Below, one piece after another: positions 1-14,020 of a DNA stretch of 64,000 nucleotides. The translations under genes were made by a program, and so were the position numbers. The notes under the pieces were generated by a model. It made no database searches. It was not told the DNA's origin and saw only the letters and a list, made by a program, of their open reading frames with translations. The DNA is from Cyanoderma ruficeps. Lineage: Eukaryota; Chordata; Aves; Passeriformes; Timaliidae. How positions within the stretch are numbered: position 1 is the first letter of the stretch; every line of letters starts with the position of its first letter. The stretch spans positions 17,732,321 to 17,796,320 of the forward strand of contig VZDJ01004378.1 of assembly GCA_008694505.1 (NCBI GenBank), written 5' to 3'.

Positions 1-2100
1 TCAACTCCCTATCAATAAAGCATCCTCCTCTGTTTTGGGGCTGCTCACTTCCATGGGCATGAATGTGGGTAGTTGCTCAGCCAAGCATTGCCTTGCTTCC
101 CCTCTCAGAAATAGCATGTGACCTATGGTCACACGTGTCTTCTCCAACGTCTGCATTTCAGGGTGGTCCTGTGATCAGCCAGTGTTTCTGATTCTTCTCA
201 GCCTTGTTAGCACTTCCACATCTTTTGATGCGTCTGTTGTCTTCAGCTAATGAATTCAAAAAGAACTTGCACATTTCTCTTGTAACATCCACCCATTTCT
301 ATCATTGTAACTCTCAAAGTATTTCAGTCCTTCTCATATGATAATCTGATCGTGCTGAATATTGGCAATACTTCTTCACTTTATTGCATCAGGGAACCTC
401 ATGATCATCCTCCAGACTTTTGTACCACTTTCTACAGTGAAACTGCTAAATAAAATCTGTCCCAAATGTGCTGCATTGTTCTCTTCTCAGCACTACTGGT
501 GGTCTTACAATTACCAATAGTATTTGCTCTCCAATTTTTGTCAGGGAAATTAATGTCCCCCAACACAACGCCTAGCAAAATTATTTCTACGTTAATGTTA
601 AAACTAATGCTTGCAACATGTAAAACTGATCTTCAAGATCTCTTAATAAAATAATTTTCTTAATTTCTTTCCCAGATTGAATATCTAATGTCTTCTATGT
701 GTGCTCCTTTATCTCATTATTTTTCAGCATTCTAGATTTAAAAATGTGTCATGCCTACCCAGTGCATTTGCCTTCTTCTCTAAGTACGACAAATCCTTTA
801 ACAGGTATTGCTCAGTCTTTTTGGTTCTTCTATTAGACCTTTTTTTTTTTCTCTATAATACTTAAATTCATGTAATGTATCCACTATTCATATTCCTTCA
901 CTTTTAATTTTAGGTTCTTTACCTTATTTTTTTTCACTCTTTACCTGTTCCAATTCTTTCTTTCTGATTTCATTCAATTCTCTGGCTAAATTACATTATT
1001 TTAGCTGCAGCATCAGTTTGACTATGACTCTACTCATTAATAATTTCACTTTATTCCTAAACTTTCTACCCTTTAGTTGTATTTTTTCCACCCTTTACCT
1101 AATTTCACTGTTGCTGTGAAATAAAACATGAGTACTATTTGGAGATTATGTGTCTCCCAACATCTCTCTGCATCTTTTTGTTTAAAACTTTCCTTATGAA
1201 TTTGCAACTTAATTCCATAAACTAGAACCCACAAATCATGTTAGTAGCCCTGTTCTTTATATTGTCATTGTTTTTTTCTCTTTTGCTGGAAAAGATAGCA
1301 ATGCTATTGAGTTTCCCTAGTTTGCTCCTCTTAAAATTCTTCCTGTCACACCTAGTGCAAATACAGCAATGCTGTGTTTTTCTCACAACAAAAACTTTTT
1401 GTCAATTTGTCTCTACTTCTATGCATCCCAGAGTCTGAAAACCAATATGCCTTTTTGTTCTGATCAGGAGACAAGCCCTTTGATGATTCTTAGTGGGCAA
1501 TACCAATCACACAATCCATTTTCTATGAAGCCCTAAAGAGGGTTCTTCTACTTGTTTGAAACTCATTTCCTCTCATCTCTAATTCTCTTTCAAATCAGAT
1601 GTGCATTGTCTATTGTCTCCATAGAGTTCTAATTCACAGCCATCCTTCACTCATATCTTATTTTCTTGCATCAGCACTCTCTTCCTCTCTTCTGTCTTTC
1701 TGTTCTGCCTTTTACGTTTTCGGTAGCACCTGTATTCTGTTACCCTATATCTCTTCAGATATCCTATTTTTCTTCTGCTACTTGTTGGATGTTTCTTTGG
1801 ATCTTCCTTTCCACCAGACTCTGTTTTCTACATCTTTGTCATCAGAAGTTATCTGCACCTCTGCAATTACTCGTGCCATATTTTCCTGCTCCATAATGAC
1901 CTGATGTTGGACTTGACTTATGGTTGCTCTTCTAGTAGTGGCAAGTTCTCTTCTAGGAGTGTGAGTAACCTTCCAGCTGAGTAACCTTTCAGCCAAAAGT
2001 ACCTTCTGCCATAAATGCTCCAGAAGATAATATTCACCCCACAGATTCTGCAGCTTTGTCTCCTCTCTTACTCGAGGCACTAGCATCTTTCATTCCCATT
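1..2100 (-). mobile_element. Possible highly degraded retroelement or pseudogene (minus strand)
   Basis: The + strand is markedly pyrimidine-rich over about 2 kb, so the minus strand is purine-rich like many LINE ORFs. On the minus strand a 102-codon frame (2086 to 1778) encodes a charged, partly helical-looking peptide. Further on, around 549-560, a string GDIN followed by FPDKNW resembles the GDFN motif of LINE-type endonucleases. The rest is broken by many stops. I cannot align it to a specific family. It could equally be ordinary biased DNA, so the call is weak. Confidence 0.2.
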
Positions 2101-5100
2101 CCTTAGCATTAATAAAACATTATGGCAAAGTGCAGACCTCACCACATAATCTTTTCCTGTATCTATTTTAATGTTTTTGCACATTTTCCATTATTTAAAA
2201 GAGTAAGCACATAGGGTGGTCTCTCTGCACAAATCAAAATTTGTAATTAATTTGGTTAAAGTTTTCAAAAATAGGAATTTGAACTCCCAAGTCTGTATTA
2301 GAGCAATGGCTTGGATTTCCCAAATGCATGGCTGTCCACATTTCCCAGTGACTGAACTGGAGCAAAATGGAGATTTCAGGGCTTCACTTTAGGCACCTCA
2401 AAGCAAATCTTGACCACAGACTATGTACCTTACAATTTAAAAGAACAAACACTGTCCATCTAAAATGTGGAAGTGAAGAAATGCCTGCAACAATGGACAG
2501 GCAATGACTTTAGAAAGAATCTATAGAAAAATACAGATCCAAAATATGCAAAATTCACTTCTATTAGCTCTGGATTTACAAGGACTGCAAATTAATTTTA
2601 CAGTCTAGCAGTAGTTGAAACTGCATTTATATAGGGAAATGAAATAGGATAAGAACCTGATTATCACTGTATCCTCATGATCCTTGACCAGAAAAAGGTA
2701 GCAATGATAAATTGAGACAAACAGCATTATATTAACAGTACCTCATTATGATGTGAAGAAGCAGTGACATTTTTAGGAGGGAATTTACTGAATATTGGAA
2801 CAGCCACCTTCAGGAGCTCCCAAAGTGTAATTGGGAAAGCAGCAGTGCCAAAAAGATCATAAACACCTTGATACAGCTGTGAGATGTCTACATTATATAG
2901 AGAATGCATCCAAATAGGAAAAGAGGACAATCCTTGCCACAAAGGTATATATACACTGTATTTTTAGCATGTCTGGAGTTCCCAAGAAAGTTAATGGAAA
3001 TTTCCACCCAATAAGAAGGGCTACTAGCTCCTTTTCCCAAAGAAAACTTAAGGACGATTTGGTAATGAGTAAATGTGTTTAAAAAATTCGTCCTTAGTAG
3101 TATTTTCTTTCCCCTAATAAAGCAAAAGGTATAATTACTTGGTGAGAAATCATAGCTGTGAATAGCTAGTTATTGTTGGCATCACAGCCAAGCACCACCA
3201 CATTTTTTCCCACCTACTGTGTAGCATAGATGGCAAGTCCCGGAAAATTAATGACCTACTCAGAAACAGATCTTTGGACAATATTTTGTGAAGGCTGAAA
3301 TGGTCTTTACTGCTAATACTGAGGGATAAGCAGCTATGCAGAACCAAGAGAACACCAGGAAAGACTATGTGAGTGTATCAATCAATCCTCTCCATCTTTC
3401 TCTTGCCCCCAGCACAGACCCAGTCATTGACTCCTGACTTAAAGCGTGAGTTACTAAACTCCAGTATAATGCTAATATTCTAGTAAAACAAAACACACCT
3501 AAAATCAAATTTCTGGTGAAAAGTGATGAAAAAGAAGCCTAAAGGGCCTTTTTTTAGTCTTACGTGTGTTTTTCTCTTACTATATCCAGAATCTTCTTTT
3601 TTTTCATAAACACAGATCCTGAGAGCAGAAAATGCTACTTAGAAGGCATCAAAAATATTTTTTTCTGGCAGAGTTATGTTCAGGAACTTGTGCTGGTTAT
3701 AGCACAATGCATTGATATTGCACAATATTGCACAATAGTATTAACCTGTCCAACATTCTTTGTGTGAATAGAATAGCTGTCTATTTTAGTTACAAAACTC
3801 TTCAGAGGAATTGTAGTGACACAGAGAGTGAGCAGACAGATCTCTCTAAAAAGAGAGTGAAACAAAGAAATTACCTTCTTTCAAAGGAAATTGTTGCAAT
3901 TAACATCACCACATCGAACATTTACCGAAAAACTATGTTAGATGGTAATGATCATGGAAAAGGACTTCACTGGAAATTTAAGTAATCAGATTTCATATCC
4001 CAGTAAAATACTTCAAATTCATTGTAACAGAGGGCCTGTGCAAACCAGAATCTGTTAATTTACCTAATACATCCTCTTACACCTGCAAAGCTCAAAGTTA
4101 CTGCATCAGTTACCAGGAAGAGGGGACCCAGGCCCAAAAATTAAATACAGGAAACATGTGAGAGTATATGCACAATCTGAAACATTTTCAAATTTTCTGA
4201 AATCTAATGAGTTCAAATAATTACAGACTTCCCAACAAATTATCAATCTGTTTTCTATCAAGAAGACAATTGCATCAAGAGGACTCACTTTTAAAAGCCC
4301 AATTGGAGCCCAATGCTGATTAATAAACCACCCATGCAGTTTCCATTTTTGACTTCTTGGTTTGGAGGGGGGAGGTGTGTGTGAAATAAGCTGCAGATGA
4401 CAGTCAAAAGCACAGACTTTGGTAGCTTTTTTCCAATTAATGTCTTTTCCTGGACAATTGCTGTTCTGGATTTTTACAGTGTGAAAGTAAAGAGAAACAG
4501 TTGTGCAATTTAACTGAGATTTCATTTGAAGGAATTGCATGATGGTTTCATTACTGAGATGGCAAGTACAGCTCAATCTAGTCAATATGGAATTTCCTTT
4601 TTTCCATTCTCTAGATATAACAGGATACAACAGGCAGTGAAATAGGCACTTAGTCACTGGGTTTTTTTACAAATCCTTTTAATTCCCTTATTGCCCAATC
4701 TTGCAGTTGTTGTGAACTTGCCAACATTTTTCTTGACATAATTCCTGCAAAAGCAGGCCCTTGAATATGAACTATAATTAAAATAATCTTTAGCTGCTAT
4801 CCATGGATTGCCAACCACAAAACTAGAAATTTTACATATGTGTGTGTGTGTGTGTANTGTATATATATATATATATATATATATAAACAGAAATAATGTG
4901 ACCTAATGTGACTTTTTTTTTTAAAATACACCATCTAATTGGTTAACTAAATGTGAAAACTATCGACCTGGTTCATGATATTGTATCCTTTTATTCCTCA
5001 CAAGCCTTACCACCACAAGAAAGTGCCATTGACAGAATGTGCTTTCCTATAGCCAACATATGCTTTAAGTACTGCAGGAACTAACTTTCGTGTATTCTCT

Positions 5101-5732
5101 GAAGGGTGTTCAGAAGTCTGGTCATAATTTCCAAGAAAATGCGAAAGCAATGAGATTTGCAGCCATAGGCTTAATTCTGGCTGCATAGAGATAATTATAT
5201 GGAATTTGATTCAGAGTGTTGGAGTTACCTTCTTAGTGACTGAACATATACTGTGCATAGCCAGGTCCACACACCTATGTCCTAGGAATGGATATGTGTC
5301 TCATCTTTTTCCTTCTCTGAAGAAATCTCACATTTTTTACCTGGCCTTTTACAGGCTCTTTCACATCCTCTCTTTGGAGTTAAGTCTATTGAGGTTTTTG
5401 TCTTAGGTCTTTTGTCTTTTTTCTTAGCTCTTTCCTGACCTTATGTAAATGTACATTTGGATGAACTCCAGACTACTACTTTTATGAGTAATAAATACTG
5501 CTGATGAATAATAGGATGAAAGAGAAATATCAACACTTAAGAAAAGACTGCAAAATTGCTGTACACAAATTTTCTATTGGTTATTTTGCAACCTTTTCTA
5601 ATATTGTGGAAACAGAATAGACCAAATCCAACCAGGAGAAAAAAGGCAGTTATTTTTTCCAAGTAAAACTGGCAGAATTTGACTGGTAACATTCAAACAT
5701 GAGCAATGTCAATGATATTATAGGAAATTAAT
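2101..5732. other. Intergenic DNA, nothing recognised except the microsatellite at 4838
   Basis: AT-rich, with stops in all frames at the density expected by chance. The longest frame, 183 codons on the minus strand at 4657-4106, shows no domain, no convincing codon bias and no homology I can name; I treat it as chance. Confidence 0.6.
4838..4885. repeat. Compound (TG)n(TA)n microsatellite with an N
   Basis: Alternating TG from 4838 to 4855 passes into alternating AT to 4885; an undetermined base lies at 4857, at the switch point. Likely length-polymorphic. Confidence 0.95.
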
Positions 5733-6311
5733 GATTTGTATCAGGAATAGTGTGGCCAGAAGAACCAGACAGGTGATCATCTCCCTGTACTCAACACTGG
5801 TGAGGTTGCAGCTTGAGTCTTGTGTTCAGTTTTGGGCCTCTCACTGCAGGAAAGAAATTGAGGTGCTGGAGCAAGTCCAGACAATGGCAACAATGCTGGT
5901 AAAGGGTCTGAAGCACAAGTTTGACCAAGAGTAAGTGAGGAAACTGGGGTTGTTTAGTGTGAAGAAAAGGAGGCTAAGGGAAGACCTAATTGCCCTCTAC
6001 ACCTACTTAAAAGGAGCTTGTGTGAGGTGAGAGTTGGTCTCTACTCGCAGGTAAGAAGAGACAGGATGAGAGGCAATGGCCTCAGGTTGCACAAAGGAAA
6101 GTTTACATTAGATATTAGGAAAAAAAAATTCCATGGGAAAGGTTTTCAAGCATTGGAACAGGCTTTATGAGGAAGTGGTTGAGTTGCCATTCCTGGAAAT
6201 GCTCAATAAACATGTGGATATGGCATTTGAGGACATGGTTTAAGGGTGAACGTGGTGGTGGTGTTAGATGACTTATAGGTCTTTTCTAACCTTAAGAATT
6301 CTAAAATTCTA
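5733..6311 (+). mobile_element. CR1 LINE, 5'-truncated copy (3' end of ORF2 and 3' UTR)
   Basis: Sequence closely follows the CR1 3' region known from birds. It opens with the 'tcaggaatagtgtggccag' segment, then the part that would encode the LLRPHLEYCVQFW-like C-terminal stretch of the reverse-transcriptase ORF, then the 3' UTR, and ends with 'aattctaaaattcta', a degraded form of the CR1 terminal repeat. The frame from 5731 to 5934 preserves a recognisable remnant ([15 protein letters not shown]). Many substitutions and small indels show that it is old and inactive. Truncation to about 580 bases is normal for CR1. The subfamily was not determined. Confidence 0.92.
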
Positions 6312-9300
6312 CTTTTTTTTTTCCTGAAAAAACCACTCATCTCTTGAAGTTATTGGGAAATTGCATTGTGTCACCTGGTACTGGATCCACAATGAGATAT
6401 AATTACCAAATATAATTTTTTAGAAGTAGGTAATATAGACTTTCGTTAATGATGTCACCAGTGTCTAGACCTTGATTTCTTATTAAAGCTTTCATCCTGT
6501 TTCTTCAGTACTGTTCCATGCCTCTCCTCCTTGACAATTTGACTATCTTTTAAAACACCCTATTTCCTCTGATGATGAAAAAAATAGGGAAAACAATCCT
6601 CATGCAAGAAGAAACAAGACTGCATCTCTGATTGTTCCAGATTTTTCCCCCTTTCACACATATTCAGACTGTACTGTACCTTGTGTTATTTCACTTAATG
6701 GTCTATTCAAATCTGTCTATTGAATGAAATCTGTACAAACACATTGCTTCCATTACTTTCCAGATTGCTGCCATTCTTTTCACACCAATGTTAACGATCA
6801 GCAAGAGGTGCATCAGGATTGCAAAAGTACCAATTCATTCTCTAAAACAAAGGCAGTATTAAATGTTTATATACTTTTTAGGCCATTCTTTTAACCAATG
6901 GCAAGTTTTTGTATGTTTGCTTCTAAAGACAGATAATGTGTGTGAGTATTCAGACATGTTTTGAACACTCCAAATACATTCTGAAAAATAGTGTATGGAA
7001 TTTTTTCCTCTTTCACTTGCCTGCAGTCCTCTCTTCTCAATCTCTCGTCTTCATACATTTTTTATTAGTGTTGTAATTTAAATATAAAATGAGCTTACCA
7101 TTCACCTAGGCTAATCAGATCTGACTACATATGAATGATATTTGGGATTGTGCCCTGCATGAGAACATGCACTAACTCCCTGAGGTCATAATTTTACTGT
7201 TGAGGTTTATGATCAGGAAGACTAATCAGTCTTGTGATGCAGACTTCAGGATTTCGTTATTATAAGTTTTTTCTCCAACTGTTGAAAGAAACTAGAAGTA
7301 TACAACTCACTGTTTTATATCCATTTGACAGATTATTTCATATTTGTTTTTCCTTACTCTGCTTTAGGAACCAGAACTGTGTTCTAAGAAAAAAATGAAG
7401 AAAAAATTTAAAAGATTTTATGAAAGTGTAGAAAGTGCTCCAGCCTTTTTAATTGTGTGGCACACACATAAGGCAAGAGCATAAGCCCACAAAATTTCTC
7501 ATTGGTAGCACACAAGAATCTTACGTGAAATGGGACAGTTTCTTGCCTTGCTATGTTCTCAGGTGACCTACATTGAGAAATACTTGAAGAATCAAATTCT
7601 TTTCAAGATCCCTGAAGTCCAGAGATTTCTTCCATGCACTCAGATGCACAGTCTTGGAAAGAGGAAGCAAACAGCTTGCATTTTCTTTCAACACATAGTG
7701 GTTGGTCTCAATTTTCCAAACAAATATATTTTCCTTTGTTATCATGAGTCCAGTGTCCTCTTTCTCCACCTTTTCCAGTGAAAAATATTGCATAATGTCT
7801 TGTGTGTAAAGGGCCCAAAATGATAGTACACTTTCACATCCTAGGATTTTAATGGCTTTTAACCATAGAAAGACCCCATGGCAGTGAAGTTCTGAAATCA
7901 TGCTGACTTTTAAGCAGATGCCTGATATCACAGCTTAGCACAACACATAACTATGCACTGAAACATATATTGGACTGGTTCCTAGCAGTGACATGCTTTA
8001 CATGCTTGAAGTGCAGTCTGCTCACATGCCTTTCTAAATCTCATTTACTTACCTTCGGGGGGAAAAAAATACTGTTTCAGGGTGCCACCTGAAGCATCAC
8101 TGGCAAAGAAAAGTAAGGTATTTAGCATATGTGAGCATATGTGTTGTATCTTCTCAGGGAGTAGAATGCATAAAAGGTTCCACTTACATTAACTTAACAA
8201 ATAGGAGTCCTAGCCATGCATCATATCTGCAGAACACAACTGAAACACAGTCTCTCCTCCAAAAAGAATGAGAAAAGTGATAGAGATGAAAGAAAGACGT
8301 GAAAATATTTCAGACAGTGATAAAAAGTGAAATTAATCTTTGTCTGCTACACAGTTATGGTTGCATCCTAGCAGTCTACCGACCGATATTTTTGGCAGGC
8401 ATCTTTTTGAAGAGAGCTGTGAAAGAGAAAACACAAAGTGGCTTGGCTTTGAGAGTTTTACAGGGAGCTCTTCCCAATTGCATCCTGCAGCATCACTTGA
8501 CAAACTTTAATTAGAAACATTAACAACTGAAAAAGCCCTTTGCAGTGAAATTATGTAGATGCTTCCTTTCCTGATTAGCTACTAGTGCTGATAGTCAGCA
8601 CTATACAAGACTTAAATTTATTACAATCATGAGGGAAATCATCAGCAAGGAAGAAATAATTTATAAAATCCACATTACCACTCAGTAATTTTTTGTGGTT
8701 TTCCTGAATCTTTCGTAACTTTCCCAATGTTTTGCTCACTTGATAATTTTTATTTACCTTTCCTTTCCTCTCTAGACTCAAGTAAAAAAAAATCTTAAGT
8801 TCTACTTCGATTCAAGTAAGCAATCTAGCATTAATTTTATTTTCAGAATTTTTAAGTGTAACTCAGCATGAGGTTTCTTGTATAAAAATTTGCAGAAGTT
8901 GTCTATAGAACTTTTATTCTTCAATATTCAAATAATTTAGCAGAAAAAAATTGTTTCCTTTAATACAGGCTGAATTCATTGGCAGACAGCAAGCAGCTAA
9001 AATTGACTCCAATATATGAAATATTTACAGTAAAAAGGTAGCACTCTTTGTTAGTTCCAGAAATAATAATAAAAGTTTTCTTCATGCACATTTTTTTAAT
9101 TACAAACTGGTATCTTATTCTAAAAAATATTATAAAACTGTATTTGAAATATCTCTAGGTTTATATTATGACACACAGCCTGGCAGGCTTTTTCTTTGAT
9201 ACGTATGATTTACAAATATGCCATATCAGCTCCACAGTCCTTGCTTTAAAATTATTTATAGTTTTATAGCTTGTATTTACAAAGTTATGCCAGTAGAAAT

Positions 9301-11938
9301 GGCTTTCACCAAAGGGCTTAATCCCCTCCATACCAGCACAAAGTCAGTAAAAGACAGAAGAGCACAATGGTTCCTCATATTTATGTATGTAAAGGCAATG
9401 AAATGTAAGTGTTCCTTGAAAAGTGTTGCATAAAATCAGTTGACAGAAAAGATGTGTAACAGGTCCCTGTTTTGTGCCTCTGTCAGTCAGACCTGTAGGC
9501 TGTGGTGTCATGTCCAGGAACTTTATTTTATTTAAGTGTGATTCATGAACATGTAAGTGTGAAGTTTGATAATACCAGGGCTTATTCTGAAATGTTCAAT
9601 TGGATTTTGCTTCAATTAAAAAGATGGAGGAAAAAAATCAAGAATATCAAGAGTTGGCAGAGGAAAAACTGTATATGCAAAACTACAAGTTTAATTGAAA
9701 GGCTGGATTCAAGCTCTTTTGAGCAGCAAAGCAGTTTAATCTGGAGGAATCTTGATCACATAATGGCAACTAATTCGGAAACTCACTCCTAAGGATTATA
9801 GTAGAGAAAATTTTCTGGGGCCAAGGGATCTAAGAGTGTGTGAGATTTTATCACCATTAGTGCATGTTATTCTCAGTAAGAACAGCATGATTTAGCAAAA
9901 TATGTTTTCTTAGCAAAATGTGGTACTTTTTAAAGGGAAAAATGAAAAAACCTGTGGGCACCCAGGCAGTTTTGGAGATAGTAATTCCCATCCCAAACTC
10001 AACTCTTAAAGTGCAGGGGAAGATGGAATGCAGAGGCTGACAGAAAAGATTTAGAAGTTCAAACAGGAAGGTAAATGAAGCAGTGCAAGAAAACAATTTC
10101 CACTGACTGATCACCATAGTCTAATTAGAGCACCAGCATTGTATCCAGTTCCCTCACCTAACAGCCACTGAGGCATAACGACATAAAAGAAATCACTGAG
10201 ACATTAGGGAAGCAATAAGCAGTGGAAAGTTCCATGAAGCGTTCCTGCTGCAGGTGGCTTACAGGGATGTTCAGAAATGGACACCTCACATGTATTTGGT
10301 CATAAATACATCACTCAGGAGATCTGAATTAGAGTCAGCAATGTCTGTATTGAATGACTTTGACAGTAATGAACTGCTTACTTTTTTTACCTTTAACAAA
10401 GAAAATTATTTCCAAAGTAGTTTCTGGACACCAGCTCAAAACTTTTTCAATTGTCTGACTGAGGTATACATCTCACAGTGTATAATGCCAGTAAAATTGT
10501 TTTTCTGAAGTTAAGTCCTTGTTGTGACTGTTACCCATTTTAATAATACGGAAAAGTTGGATTGTTTCTCCAAGAATCTGTTGTTTGGTTTAAGAGATAG
10601 CAAGTTACTCAATTATGTAATGCATTTCTAAAAATGAAGGGCCTAACCCATGTCATGATTTATAGTTCCAATTTGGTGTCCTAAAGAGTACCATATTTTA
10701 TTAACCTAACCTTGTCATGGTCATTTATAGTGAATAGAATGTGATATATTTAAGAGAAATGTAAAGATAATGTAGAGATGCTGAGTCACAAACACAGACC
10801 ATACAGTGGCATTTGGCTTACAGGGAGTTGGTTAGCTATACCTCCTTGTCCACTGTGAAACATGAGCTCTCCATTCTCACTTCCATGTGACAATCTTTTG
10901 TTCTCCATCTGCCCCTTTAATGGTTATTTTCCCCCTCTTTAGGTATAACCTATTGTATCTTTTGTTTGAGTTGGTGCTGCTTGCTTAGGAAAGATGTTGG
11001 GCTTAGATGCAGATCATGTAGGTTGCTGTACACAGCACGAGTTGCAGGGAGTGGAAGGACAGTGTCAGCCTTACTCTTTACTTTCTCTATATTCTCAGGA
11101 GGAGTTGGGGCACTAAGAAATACCTGGGCAAAGAAAAGCACCTTATTTCCTCTGCCAGCAAGGAGGCCTGTAAAAGGTCAATGGCTCAACGGCTGTACCA
11201 ATACTACCTGGCCCAGGTCACTTCCACTCCCCTTTGGAGCAGCAAACAGCAAAAGTGTCAACTCACCAGGTGTACTCTGGGCAGTATGGTGAAAGGTATT
11301 TCAAGACAATTCTTGCCTTGTTATGATGTTAATTGTGTGTTGGCTTCCTCTCACGTTCCATTTCATCTGTCTCCAGAGCCTTTAATTTGTGATTAGTTTT
11401 TGGGCACTGGTCTAAATGTGCCTGCCCATATAGAGCTGTGGTTTATAGAGAAGTATAGTTCAGGTAGCAGCAGCTTTCATATGACTTCTAGTTGCACTGC
11501 CATACAGTAAAACAGATTTTAAAATGGTAGAAGTATATATTATTTAATTTTGAAGGCAAGATCACGGTTTCTGCATGGCATAACTCTTGATATTCTAGCC
11601 TTAACATCAGTTCATAATAATATACTCTATTTTTAAAATCCATGTAGAATTAACTTACTGGACTTATTTTTTAGGAATCTATTATTAATTTCCTTATTGA
11701 GGCTTATCATTTTTTATACTAGGAATTTGCTAATAGTCAAGATCAAAATCGCTTAATCTTGGTGCTTTGTAATGGGGGTATCTATGAAGACTTACACACA
11801 TGAACATTGGTTGTTAATTATGCATGCATAAAATATATAAAGACATAGCCATGTATGTCCTCCACATATATATGTGTACATACACATACAAAAGGCACTG
11901 AAATATACATATACATATACATATACATGCATACACAC

Positions 11939-11998
<60 letters not shown>

Positions 11999-13189
11999 CA
12001 ACAATTTTGGATCCTTACTTTGTCACCAGTAGGGTCCCTTTCTAACAAAGCCAAGGAAAATCTTTTTGTATCTAAGCTGACGTTTTATTTTCATGTCTTA
12101 TTGCGAATAACCATCCACTTATTACAGAAATATCATGTAAGAGTAGGGTCAAACCATCTCTACAGGTTGATCTTTATTGCTTCATAAATAAACAAGACTA
12201 AATACAAGGAGAGAGATATAAAGAATGATGACAGCAAGTCAAATTGAAAAGAACAAGGTTATTATCCTAAACCACAGCATCACTGGAAAATTTTTCAAAA
12301 TCATGATTGTTGACTAGGGTCTGTTTCCAGTGTGGTGTAGACAGAGAACACAATCCTTGAATAGAGGGATGTATAACAGTGTCAGGAGTGGTAATTTCTG
12401 AGTAATACAGTATTAATTAGATCATTGCTGAAACACACCACTGTCTGCACTTCTAAAGGAATCTTGGTGGCAGGGTCTCAGAAAAGAACTACAAGAATAG
12501 AAAATGGTCTGGGAATAGTTTATTTGCAGTGAAAGAGTGACAGAAGCTCTATTCACTTAGTTAATTAAGAAAATGACCAGATCATACTCTACAAATATCT
12601 GTGTAGGGAAGAATTTTTTGATAACAAATCAATTTTTAGCACAGCAAAGGAAGGCATAATAAGACCCAAAAATTATACTGAAAATGGTGAATGGAGTTTT
12701 CCAGCCATCTAGTATTTTGATAAACAGAAATCAGGCTTCTCATAATCTCTCATTTCTCATCTTACAACAATATTTTATATTTTCTCTACAGTACCTTTCT
12801 GAAATGCTTTGCAGCTCTTACTGCTGAATCTCCGGTGTCGTTCCCTGGGTTCTCAAGGCAATGCAGTTATTTTCATCAGCTATCTGGATTATCTAAGCTT
12901 CCCAACATCTACTATCAGGATGCTCCATTCCCATTTTTTCTTTTATGACTATCTGGGAAAAGATTTCTCTTCATGCAGATGGTTCCTTTTCAATATTGTC
13001 CTAAATCACCTACAATGGTCATCTCACAGTTGTGCTCTTAAATTCCACTTTCTCCAAGCAAGTAAGCACTTCTCTTTTCAGCAGCATAATGAGTGCATTG
13101 TAAAAGGACAGACAGAAAATGCCCCCTTTATTTCCTTTCTCTAGAAAATGAAGTCATTCTCTTTAAAAGAAAAGGAAAACAGAATAGAA
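6312..13189. other. Intergenic DNA, only a microsatellite recognised
   Basis: AT-rich sequence with short chance frames only. Apart from the compound microsatellite at 11899-11998 I see no gene, RNA gene or clear mobile element. Confidence 0.6.
11899..11998. repeat. Compound (ATATAC)n and (ATCT)n microsatellite
   Basis: About 30 bases of ATATAC-type repeats (11903-11928) are followed, after a short CA-rich linker, by about 15 perfect copies of the ATCT tetranucleotide (11939-11998). A long uninterrupted tetranucleotide run such as this is normally highly variable. An apparent frame rich in Ile-Tyr-Leu-Ser here is a repeat artefact. Confidence 0.96.
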
Positions 13190-14020
13190 CAGATTAAGTT
13201 AGTTCGGCACATCCTGCTTTGGTAAACCAATATTCCACTTCCCTTTTATCTGTAGCTTTAATGATCTTTCCCTTCAAAACCTGTTTTAAAACTACATGCA
13301 TTACTGAGCCAGACTGACAAATTGCAATTGCACACAGCAGCTTCCTCTTCTTGCACACAGGCAAAGCCCTTGTCTTTGCACCTAGTACTATCACTAATTC
13401 AGTAAGCTTCATTTATAATTGTTACCACTAGATCTGTATTTTCATGCAAACTCTCTAAAAGGACGGCCACTGCTGTGTTTGTTGCCCTTTCATTAAAATC
13501 ACCTGTAATACTTTTTTTCCTTCTTCTATAGTTATTTCAATTATTTCAATCCCATTTATATTTAATTTTTCTCCTGTTGCCAGCAATCATCAACTTACTG
13601 AAAAGCAGAGCAAATTACTCTTTTGTTTTGTGTCAATAGCTATGGTTTCTTTAATCTCTTTACGATTCAGCTAATTATTTAAGGTTTTTAGCTTTTCTTC
13701 ATCCCTAGGTGTCTCTATCCTTCTGTTTAGTGCATGAACACAGTGAAGACTTGCTGTAAAGCAATCATCTTTTTAACGTATACTTTGTCTGCTGCTTCTC
13801 TGTGGTCATCTGTGCCCATCTGGTGGTTAAATGCAAGGCAGCTGATTACTTTCAGTGAGGCTTGAGCTAGTGTGTTTTTTCATGACTGAGGTATGTTTAC
13901 AGATAATTTCTGTGTTTCGGATGACAGGTGGTGACTTGTAGAGCTGTTGCTGTTCACCGAAGGCATCTTCTCTACCTACAACTTCCCAAATTCTGGCCTT
14001 TTGAAATACTAAATCCACCT
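13190..14020 (-). mobile_element. Possible degraded LINE remnant (minus strand)
   Basis: The minus strand has short open segments (14018 to 13827 and 13412 to 13194) separated by stops. Between them, at 13503 to 13492, is a GDFN tetrapeptide within an open run of about 35 codons. GDFN is characteristic of apurinic-type endonucleases of CR1-like and other LINEs, but four residues alone are weak evidence, and no reverse-transcriptase motif was found. No poly-A or octamer tail was identified. Confidence 0.17.

Noticed and set aside
4106..4657. A 183-codon minus-strand frame
   Set aside because: No recognisable domain or motif, and composition resembles translated AT-rich noncoding DNA. One such frame in 64 kb is not surprising.
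11855..12187. A 110-codon frame rich in Ile, Tyr, Leu and Ser
   Set aside because: It is produced by reading through the ATATAC and ATCT microsatellites.
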